Notes under the pieces: generated by a model | The model's database searches: none | The model's input: the letters and a program-made list of their open reading frames with translations, nothing else | Told to the model about the DNA's origin: nothing | Shown: in pieces, positions 41,273 to 47,016 of the stretch | Position numbering within the stretch: position 1 is the stretch's first letter | How the letters are laid out: every line of letters begins with the position of its first letter | Made by a program: the position numbers and the translations under genes | Origin: Muribaculaceae bacterium | GTDB lineage: Bacteria > Bacteroidota > Bacteroidia > Bacteroidales > Muribaculaceae | DNA: 47,016 nucleotides | NCBI GenBank assembly: GCA_029060285.1 | Contig: JAIDUH010000068.1 | Span: 1-47,016, forward strand | Reading direction: 5' to 3'

Positions 41273-41410
41273 CTAAATAATTCTTGAACATCAATCTTCT
41301 ACACCAAAAATTTCCTCAGGACACCCCAGATTTTGTGCCGTTGGCGATTGCATCTATCTCGTCAGCCATTTGGTTCGTCATGACTGTTATATAATTTTGC
41401 TTCATCGTCA

Positions 41411-41440
41411 GTTCTGTTGAGAAGCAGCTTAGGCAATGCT
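41411..41440 (+). repeat. Cassette-leader repeat, copy 4 (3' end only)
   Basis: GTTCTGTTGAGAAGCAGCTT and GGCAATGCT match the last 30 bp of copy 3 before the DprA-like start codon. Confidence 0.55.
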
Positions 41441-41812
41441 ATGATTACATGCTCTTGACTTGGAGAACAAATAACTAAGCGAGACAAGGTTGCTATTGTA
41501 AGCGGACCTCATTCCAAAATGGAGCGGGAGGTACTTGATTTTTTGCTTCGAGGGCGGTGTGGTATTATCTGTGTTTTGGCTCGGGCTATTTATCGAAAGG
41601 TTCCATCCAAATTTCGTGAGGACTACGATGCAGGTCGCGTTCTGTTCATTTCGCCATGCCAAACGTCTACGACAATGACATCACGTTATCTTTGCCGGCA
41701 ATGTAGTGAATATGTTGCCTCAATTTGTGATGAACTTGTTTTCTCCTCACTGAGTCCGGAGAGTTCGCTGTATCCATTAGTGAACACAAAGATACATGTT
41801 TTGATGCTTTAA
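41436..41812 (+). pseudogene. DprA/SLOG-like gene, copy C, frameshifted
   Basis: From KVAIVSGPHSK onward it matches copy A closely (MEREVLDFLLRGRCGIICVL, YRKVPSKFREDYDAGRVLFI, SEYVASICDELVFSSLSPES). Counting back to the aligned ATG at 41436 gives 59 nt where copy A has 60, a 1-base loss, and the frame from the ATG hits TGA at the third codon. The tail (VNTKIHVLML) is unlike copy A. Confidence 0.75.
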
Positions 41813-41864
41813 TAATGAATATGGTGAGTTCTATGTGCCAAAAATCAAGACTTTATCATAAAGC

Positions 41865-41948
41865 GCCTCTCCGAGGCTACTGGGCTTTGGTCAGATTTTC
41901 CCCAGGCTGAAGCCTGGGGTTTCGACACAATATCAGCTCTCCGAGCTG
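41865..41948. repeat. REP-like cluster of three small palindromes
   Basis: GCCTC-TCC-GAGGC (41865-41877), CCCCAGGC-TGAA-GCCTGGGG (41900-41919) and CAGCTC-TCC-GAGCTG (41934-41948) follow one another. The outer two share the loop TCC and the CTC/GAG ends. This arrangement resembles the dispersed REP/BIME-type elements that in Bacteroidetes go with RAYT transposases; none is in the window. Confidence 0.6.
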
Positions 41949-42095
41949 AGTTGTAAAGACAAAGAGAAGCATATCACATGAATTGATAATTTAAGCGTCA
42001 GCAAACAAATCATCGGCTGTGATTTGTGAATGGATGCTGTTCATTGAATAGGAGTTCTTCATAAGTCCGGAACTTGTTATCATGGTCAGGGAGAT

Positions 42096-42206
42096 TCATA
42101 TTCTACGGCGTCCAAATACAGCGACAAACTTGGATTCTTCCGAATCGTAGGCCTGTCGAAGTTCCTGTATCTCTTTTTCTCTTCCTATCAGAATATAAGA
42201 TATCAT
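42096..42206 (-). pseudogene. N-terminal stub of an AAA-type ATPase gene
   Basis: From ATG 42206 the frame reads MISYILIGREKEIQELRQAY, DSEESKFVAVFGRRRI and stops. GRE.EI..L...Y.S....F.AV.GRRR(V/I)GKT is the opening of archaeal-type (DUF234-linked) ATPases found in Bacteroides; the stop falls exactly where GKT of Walker A should begin. Only 36 codons remain. The flanks 41949-42095 and 42207-42420 show no other gene. Confidence 0.6.
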
Positions 42207-42443
42207 TTATAATGAAGTTGTTTAGACTTATTTTTTTATTAAGATTTCGTCAGGTTTTCGAGCAGGTTTTGTCTCTTGAAGAAGGAATGATGCGGGCATC
42301 ATGACTGATGAAAGAGTCAAAAGATGCCGAAAAGATGGCGGAAGATTAATAAAAAGAATCTTTGATTTAACTCTTCATTGTTATTTTTTAAATTCGTGAA
42401 TAAGTTTAAACAACTTCAATGCAAAGATACAAAATTTTTTCTT

Positions 42444-42495
42444 ACATCACATAGCCAAATCTTATATTTTTACACCACATTTGGCTGCGTGATGT
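42444..42495. repeat. Stem-loop family SL, copy 4
   Basis: ACATCAC (42444-42450) pairs with GTGATGT (42489-42495) and AGCCAAAT (42453-42460) with ATTTGGCT (42479-42486), separated by a 2-nt internal loop. The loop (CTTATATTTTTACACCAC) matches copies 2 and 5. Confidence 0.75.
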
Positions 42496-42550
42496 CAGTG
42501 CTCCAAAGACGATCGTACTCATTGTTCAATGACACAACAACGATATTTAC

Positions 42551-42606
42551 TTACATCAGGCAGCCAAATCTCATAATTTTATACCACATTTGGCTGGTTA
42601 ATGTAA
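42551..42606. repeat. Stem-loop family SL, copy 5
   Basis: TTACAT (42551-42556) pairs with ATGTAA (42601-42606), and CAGCCAAAT (42561-42569) with ATTTGGCTG (42588-42596). The loop is CTCATAATTTTATACCAC. Confidence 0.75.
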
Positions 42607-42710
42607 TAAGAGAGGTCTTCCCCGTTTATAACCATGTCGCTTGTCGGAGACAATGACGGAGACATGTCAGAGATAGAACTTACTGTACGTCAGCAGAAAA
42701 AACTTAACCC

Positions 42711-42756
42711 CATAAAAAATGTCTCCGACAATAACCGGACGTCAATTGTCGGAGAC
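42711..42756 (-). terminator. Terminator of the araC-type gene
   Basis: Leftward, a perfect 12-bp stem (plus GTCTCCGACAAT 42721-42732 with ATTGTCGGAGAC 42745-42756) is followed by ATTTTTTAT. The same 12-mer also occurs at 42641-42652 (TTGTCGGAGACA), so the stem was built from a repeated word. Confidence 0.6.
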
Positions 42757-42899
42757 TTTGTCGGTGAGTCAGCGTACCATTGAAATAGTGCTGCCCCTCC
42801 GGGGTAGATGGGGAGGGCAATGATATGAGAAGAACCGAGTCGGAGGAGCGTACACTGGAACAAACAGGGGATTGGGATATTGTTGGGGCAAAGCTGAGC

Positions 42900-42936
42900 T
42901 TTGGGCGGAAACGGCTTCGCGAGGATGAGGGGATAA
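42900..42936 (+). repeat. Cassette-leader repeat, copy 5 (5' end)
   Basis: TTTGGGCGGAAACGGCTTCG and CGAGGATGAGGGGATAA match 38695-38730 with two changes; GGACAAACCTA follows at about 42948, where copy 3 has CGACAAACCTA. The end touches the stop codon of the leftward araC-type gene. Confidence 0.65.
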
Positions 42937-42954
42937 TCTCAACTACGGACAAAC

Positions 42955-43863
42955 CTATCTGTCTTTTAAACGCCTTTCGCAATATTTGGAGGGGGTCTCT
43001 CCTGTCATTTTTTTGAATGTGCGGGAGAAATGCTGCGGATATTCGAAGCCTAAGGAATATGCAACCTCCGACGAGTTCATTCCTGAAACAAGCCGGTTTT
43101 TGGCAAGCTGGATTACGTATGTCTTTATGTAGTGATTCGCCGTCTCTCCCGTGGTTCTCTTTATGACGTCGCTCAGATAGCTCGGTGACATGCACAGTTG
43201 TTCGGAGCAATACTGAACCGTGGGGACTCCGTCGGTAAGCTGACGGTCCTTCTCGAAATATTCCTTCAGAAGTTTCTCGAATCTTGACAGGATATCGTTG
43301 TTCTGAATCGTACGGGACACAAATTGCCGGTTGTAGAACCGCTGGGCATACCTCAGCAGGAGATTGATGAACCCGACTATGATCCTGTTCTGCATGGAAT
43401 CTGAAGGAAACCTCAGTTCATTTTCCAGCTGCCTCATAAGGGCGATCATCACATCTCGCTCCTCAGGCGTCATATGAAGCGCCTCGTTTATCCGATAGTC
43501 AAAGAAGGAAAAGTCCTTGATATCCCGTTCGAGACCTGTTCCCTGAAGTATGTCAGGGTGGAAGAGCACCGCCCAGCCGGTCAGATTCACGAGTTCCCCA
43601 TCATCTTCCAAACCTCCGATCTGTCCGGGAGCCACGCAGATAAGTGTATCCTCAGAGTAATCGTATTTTCCGGAGCCATAGATCAGGTCACGTCCCATTT
43701 CCTCACCCTGAAGAAACAGTCCATAGACGCCGTAGCTGTTGAGGCTATGACGCACGGGGGAGACCTCGCTGTAGTTTATGACGCTTATCAGTTCATGGGG
43801 ATCGGTCTGACCGACCCATGAGCTGTAATCGGAGGGTTTGTTTACTTTCAGGATCTTACTCAT
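42955..43863 (-). CDS. AraC family transcriptional regulator
   Basis: The start ATG 43863 (MSKILKVNKPSDYSSWVG) is used; an in-frame ATG at 43884 lies in an AT-rich repeat. The 302-residue protein has an N-terminal cupin-like sensing half (YGVYGLFLQGEEMGRDLIYG, VAPGQIGGLEDDGE) and a C-terminal AraC domain with two HTH units: VQYCSEQLCMSPSYLSDVIK and SSEVAYSLGFEYPQHFSRTF, ending KKMTGETPSKYCERR. It lies next to, and divergent from, the aldo/keto reductase operon that it is likely to control. The ligand is unknown. Confidence 0.9.
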   Translation of the reverse strand: MSKILKVNKPSDYSSWVGQTDPHELISVINYSEVSPVRHSLNSYGVYGLFLQGEEMGRDLIYGSGKYDYSEDTLICVAPGQIGGLEDDGELVNLTGWAVLFHPDILQGTGLERDIKDFSFFDYRINEALHMTPEERDVMIALMRQLENELRFPSDSMQNRIIVGFINLLLRYAQRFYNRQFVSRTIQNNDILSRFEKLLKEYFEKDRQLTDGVPTVQYCSEQLCMSPSYLSDVIKRTTGETANHYIKTYVIQLAKNRLVSGMNSSEVAYSLGFEYPQHFSRTFKKMTGETPSKYCERRLKDR

Positions 43864-43886
43864 AAGTGGCAATGCATAATTCATAA

Positions 43887-44311
43887 TGCATAATTCATAA
43901 TTGTTTATCGCTGAATTTCAGCCGAAAGCACTTTGATGATATTATACATTAACTTGGTCAATTCTTATTATATATAGGTTTAGTGTTTTTAGAATGCAAA
44001 GTTACAAAATTTCCGCAATCAAGACAACCAGTATAACCAAAATCTCGGCATTCATACCATTTTCCCGATTACGACGGAATCATCTTTCGATTGCTTGTTT
44101 TCTTTACAGAGATTTGAACGTATCTGTTCGGCTAAGGGATCTCGCCCAAAGGCGCAAAGGGCTCGCAGGGGGATCGTTAACTATAAACTATGAACGATTA
44201 ACGATCATTTCGGCACTTGGAAGCAAAGAGCGCGGAGGCTCGCTCGCTGCGCTTCGCAGAAATGATGAGGAGGGGTCACTCATTAAGCGATAAATAATTA
44301 TGAATTATGCA
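43887..44311. repeat. Segment bounded by 26-bp inverted repeats (possible invertible promoter)
   Basis: TGCATAATTCATAATTGTTT plus ATCGCT (43887-43912) and its inverse at 44286-44311 match at 25 of 26 bases; the similarity stops sharply on both sides. The 373-bp interior holds the leftward promoter at 43997-44028 and a 9-bp dyad (GATCGTTAA 44172-44180, TTAACGATC 44198-44206), but no gene. A 14-bp direct copy of the repeat's end (43873-43886) adjoins the left arm. Confidence 0.7.
43997..44028 (-). promoter_or_regulatory. Promoter inside the inverted-repeat segment, facing araC
   Basis: Leftward GTTG (plus 44025-44028, one base from TTTG) and TAACTTTG (plus CAAAGTTA 43997-44004) are 20 bp apart. 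The leader to the AraC start is about 128 nt and crosses the left inverted repeat. No comparable rightward box was found between 43913 and 44337. Confidence 0.6.
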
Positions 44312-44337
44312 TCACCACTAAAAATTATAAACATACT

Positions 44338-45279
44338 ATGGAATTACCAGCAATAGCATTAGGAACATGGTCGTGGGGCTCGGGTATGGCCGGGGGCGAC
44401 CAGGTGTTCGGCAACCATACGGATGCCGAGAGTCTGAAATCAGTATTCGACGCTGCATACAATGCAGGTCTGACGATGTGGGATACGGCCACCGTGTACG
44501 GCATGGGGGCATCCGAGGACATTCTCGGGAGCTTCATCAAGGACTATCCCCGTGAGAAATTCATCATCTCCACCAAATTCACGCCACAGATAGCTCCCAA
44601 TACGGAGGCTCCGGTCCTGACCATGGCAGAGGAAAGCTGCAGGCGTCTACATACTGACTATATCGACATCTACTGGATACATAATCCGGCAGACGTGGAG
44701 CGTTGGACTCCCGGTCTTATCGCACTACTGAAATCAGGTGTGGTAAAGCGTGTAGGTGTCTCCAACCATAATCTCGCACAGATCAAGCGTGCCGACGAGA
44801 TCCTACGCGCCGAAGGGTTCCGCGTGTCTGCAGTCCAGAACCATTTCAGCCTTCTATACCGTTCGTCGGAAAAGGCAGGAATCCTCGACTACTGCAAGGA
44901 AAACGACATCGACTTCTTTGCCTATATGACCCTTGAGCAGGGAGCGTTGAGCGGGAAGTACGGCACAGCCAATCCTATGCCCGAGGGGAGTGACCGCGCC
45001 GCCACATACAACCCCATCCTTCCGAAACTGGATGCACTAATCGCGGAGATGAAGAAGATCGGAGAGGCTCACGACGCGTCCGTCTCACAGATCGGCATCG
45101 CCTACGCCATCAACAAGGGAACATATCCCATCATTGGAGTGACGAAACCCCGCCACGTGGAGGAAGCCGCCGCAGCCGCAAAAATCAAACTCTCTCAGGA
45201 GGAGATATCGGCTCTTGAGGCGCTTGCCGCAGAAACAGGTGTCGACACAAAGGGTTCCTGGGAAAACCATATGGCATGA
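44338..45279 (+). CDS. Aldo/keto reductase
   Basis: A 313-residue (beta/alpha)8 NADPH-dependent oxidoreductase. The catalytic tetrad is visible: Asp and Tyr in MWDTATVYGMGASE (near residues 49 and 54), Lys in FIISTKFTP near 80, His in DIYWIHNP near 120. The NADP site includes VGVSNHNLAQIKRAD and the late PIIGVTKPRHVEEA. It reduces an aldehyde or ketone; the substrate is not known. It heads a three-gene operon: its stop overlaps the amidohydrolase start as ATGA. Upstream is the inverted-repeat segment, and no rightward promoter is evident in the present orientation. Confidence 0.92.
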   Translation: MELPAIALGTWSWGSGMAGGDQVFGNHTDAESLKSVFDAAYNAGLTMWDTATVYGMGASEDILGSFIKDYPREKFIISTKFTPQIAPNTEAPVLTMAEESCRRLHTDYIDIYWIHNPADVERWTPGLIALLKSGVVKRVGVSNHNLAQIKRADEILRAEGFRVSAVQNHFSLLYRSSEKAGILDYCKENDIDFFAYMTLEQGALSGKYGTANPMPEGSDRAATYNPILPKLDALIAEMKKIGEAHDASVSQIGIAYAINKGTYPIIGVTKPRHVEEAAAAAKIKLSQEEISALEALAAETGVDTKGSWENHMA

Positions 45280-46298
45280 AAAGAGGGATTGCGTTCATAA
45301 TATCCGTTATGACAGTCATAGGTATGTGCGCTCAAAAGAATATTCCGGCGATAGATGTCCATTCTCACATCGTAACAAACGAGTACCTGAAATATCTCGC
45401 CGACAACGACGCTCTGATGGAAGACGGATATCCGTTGCCTTCGTGGGATGAAAGGGCGCACATAGCCTTCATGGACAGCGCAGGAATAGAGCGAAGCGTG
45501 CTGACGCTCTCCTCTCCTCAGCCTTGGTTTGGCAATCTTGATGAGAGCCGTAGGATAATCCGCTCGGTCAATGAGAGAATGGCCAAGGCAAAGCGCGACA
45601 ATCCAGACCGCTTCCTCTGGTGTGCCGCACTCCCCCAACCTTCTATCGAGGCATCGATAGAGGAGGCTGTGTATGCTCTCGACACTCTTGGAGCCGACGG
45701 CATCAAGCTTGCCACGAGCGTCGACGGAGTGTATCTTGGTGACTCCATATACGATCCTTTGATGAAGGCGCTTGATCAACGAGGGGCTGTCGTGATACTT
45801 CACCCGGTGAAACCGAATCCGGTAAATGAAAGCACGTTCACAGGAGGGCCGATATTCGTCTACGAATATCCGGCAGAAACCACGAGGGCTGTCATCAACA
45901 TGGTAGCGCACAATGTCATGACCCGCTATCCGAACCTAAAGGTTGTCGTTCCGCATGCAGGGTCGTTTATGCCTTATGCAGTACCCCGACTCAAAGGAGG
46001 TTATCCGCTGCTGTTGCATCAGGGGCTTACGGAATCGATAGACATTGAAGGGAATCTCTCCCGGTTATATTACGACCTGGCCGGAGGACCTTCGACAGAA
46101 GCTATTAAGATGCTTCTTACCGTCACGACTCCTGCCCACATAATGTTTGGGACGGACTATCCGTTTGTTCCGACTCCTATTTTAGAGAAAGTGGCGGCGA
46201 AGGTAAGGAACGAAATCCTTCAGGATACAGAGCTCGCAAAATTCGCGGATGATATACTTAGAAACAATGCTTTAAGATTATTTAAAAGTGAACAATAA
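45276..46298 (+). CDS. Exported amidohydrolase-related protein (ACMSD-like)
   Basis: A 340-residue TIM-barrel metal enzyme of the amidohydrolase-2 (PF04909) group, which contains decarboxylases such as ACMSD and gamma-resorcylate decarboxylase. It has an N-terminal signal peptide (to MCAQ), unusual for this group. Metal ligands: HSH in IDVHSHIVTNEY, His in VVILHPVKPNP, His in VVVPHAGSFMPY, and Asp in MFGTDYPFVP. The gene overlaps the aldo/keto reductase by 4 nt and precedes an ABM lipoprotein by 6 nt, so three enzymes may handle one aromatic or keto-acid compound, with two of them outside the cytoplasm. Confidence 0.88.
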   Translation: MKRGIAFIISVMTVIGMCAQKNIPAIDVHSHIVTNEYLKYLADNDALMEDGYPLPSWDERAHIAFMDSAGIERSVLTLSSPQPWFGNLDESRRIIRSVNERMAKAKRDNPDRFLWCAALPQPSIEASIEEAVYALDTLGADGIKLATSVDGVYLGDSIYDPLMKALDQRGAVVILHPVKPNPVNESTFTGGPIFVYEYPAETTRAVINMVAHNVMTRYPNLKVVVPHAGSFMPYAVPRLKGGYPLLLHQGLTESIDIEGNLSRLYYDLAGGPSTEAIKMLLTVTTPAHIMFGTDYPFVPTPILEKVAAKVRNEILQDTELAKFADDILRNNALRLFKSEQ

Positions 46299-46304
46299 TA
46301 AGTA

Positions 46305-46748
46305 ATGACAAGGATATTTAAGATAATGATGGCTATCGCTGCGGGATTGATTATTTTCAATGCCTGTGGCGATGGCCATAAACAGGAGACAAAGGAAATG
46401 TGCGAGAAACTACCGATGCAGGCCGACGGCATAGTGAGGATGTCAAAGATACAGGTCAATCCTGACTATCTTGACGAGTATATGAAATATGCGATTGAAG
46501 TGGGTACCATATCCCTGGAGACAGAACCGGGGGTGCTGACGATGTATGCAGTGGCAGATAAGGAGAATCCATGCAACATCACCATATTAGAGACATACGC
46601 AAGTCAGGAAGCATATAAGAGCCATATCGCGTCGGAACACTTCCAGAAGTATAAGCAGGGGACACTTCATATGGTGGATTCGCTACGCCTCGACGACGTC
46701 ACGCCATTGAATCCTGACAACAGGATAATCAATTATATTCAGAAATGA
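46305..46748 (+). CDS. Antibiotic biosynthesis monooxygenase (ABM)-like lipoprotein
   Basis: A 147-residue protein with a lipobox (IIFNAC, Cys21). Residues about 40-135 are an ABM ferredoxin-like fold: IVRMSKIQVNPDYLDEYMKY, EPGVLTMYAVADKENP, ITILETYASQEAYKSHIASE HF (given in parts). YgiN-type ABM proteins oxidise quinols or aromatic rings without cofactors; surface anchoring is common in Bacteroidetes members. It is third in the aldo/keto reductase operon. Confidence 0.85.
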   Translation: MTRIFKIMMAIAAGLIIFNACGDGHKQETKEMCEKLPMQADGIVRMSKIQVNPDYLDEYMKYAIEVGTISLETEPGVLTMYAVADKENPCNITILETYASQEAYKSHIASEHFQKYKQGTLHMVDSLRLDDVTPLNPDNRIINYIQK

Positions 46749-46854
46749 ATTTGATGCTATTAGTGGAAAAATGAGGTAAAGGCATTTGCATTTTTTAACA
46801 GGGAGGATGTACTGACAGAAACACGGTGGTCGTTTCCTTATTATAGTGACATCT

Positions 46855-47016
46855 TCAATTTCTGCACTCTAATATGTCAAAGGTATTCTTTATCGTATCC
46901 GCATCGCTTGCTGTCTCATCGGTCGCGTCAGCATTGCCGAAGTATGAGACAATCACATCACCGTCGCCGATTTCGTCATACGGCAAGATCACTCGTATGG
47001 CTGTGGATTCGGAGAA
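46855..47016 (-). CDS. C-terminal part of an unidentified gene (runs off the window)
   Basis: The leftward frame from the window edge reads FSESTAIRVILPYDEIGDGD, VIVSYFGNADATDETASDAD, TIKNTFDILECRN and stops at 46855. The 53 residues visible are acidic and strand-rich, with normal codon use for this genome, so it is probably real. The family is not recognisable. Confidence 0.55.
   Translation of the reverse strand, partial: FSESTAIRVILPYDEIGDGDVIVSYFGNADATDETASDADTIKNTFDILECRN

Noticed and set aside
39519-42606. CRISPR array
   Set aside because: The repeats are few, irregularly spaced, themselves palindromic, and there are no uniform spacers or cas genes.
42378-42656. 92-codon gene over the two stem-loops
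   Set aside because: Its sequence is dictated by the repeated palindromes (FYTTFGCVM-type phrases recur in other copies), so it is not coding.
43864-43884. Seven-residue N-terminal extension of the AraC protein
   Set aside because: The extra codons come from the AT-rich repeat that borders the inverted-repeat segment; MSKILKVNK at 43863 is a better start.

Overview
The window looks like a chromosome segment of a gut Bacteroidales, most likely Muribaculaceae or a close relative. The reasons are Bacteroidetes-type promoters (a -33 TTTG about 20 bp before a -7 TAnnTTTG), no obvious Shine-Dalgarno sites, many exported polysaccharide-active enzymes, outer-membrane barrels without SusD, and a metal TonB receptor paired with a Cys-rich HMA protein. 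No rRNA, tRNA or CRISPR array was found. Family names come from motifs and memory of the families; no search was run.

Region 1 (0.1-33.2 kb) is ordinary, well-packed chromosome. It holds a guanidinium-exporter-like SMR / Nim-like flavoprotein / HAD phosphatase operon; a leftward DUF362 - CMD/cupin - esterase operon whose last gene fuses an acetylxylan-esterase-like domain to a YhcH/EbgC domain; a GH43 gene translationally coupled to a TPR-membrane-HTH sensor, followed by an outer-membrane barrel; a thioredoxin; a Cthe_2159-like beta-helix protein with a small exported partner; an SDR; two small exported proteins; a five-gene ECF sigma operon; GH30; an inositol-phosphatase, FKBP, GNAT and esterase cluster; a large GH29 fucosidase with twin C-terminal modules; an IS66 remnant; the TonB/HMA pair; Tex; and a nitroreductase.

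Region 2 (33.2-42.9 kb) is AT-rich, repeat-rich and decayed, and looks like a defense island. It starts with a uvrA relic that has lost its whole middle. It then carries a small putative restriction-head protein, a tandem DUF262 / DUF262-DUF1524 pair (GmrSD-like), three copies of a DprA/SLOG-like gene (one possibly intact, two broken), a DUF1016 PDDEXK nuclease, the first 36 codons of an AAA ATPase cut off just before Walker A, a probable IS end, a REP-like palindrome cluster, and five copies of a distinctive stem-loop. A degenerate leader of about 105 bp recurs in front of different accessory genes, as if they were traded as cassettes.

Region 3 (42.9-47.0 kb) has an AraC regulator divergent from an aldo/keto reductase - amidohydrolase - ABM lipoprotein operon. 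The segment between them is bounded by 26-bp inverted repeats (25/26 match) and contains the only good promoter. That promoter now points at araC and would point at the reductase operon if the segment inverted. This possible switch, the five-copy stem-loop family and the cassette-leader array are the best candidates for undescribed biology here.
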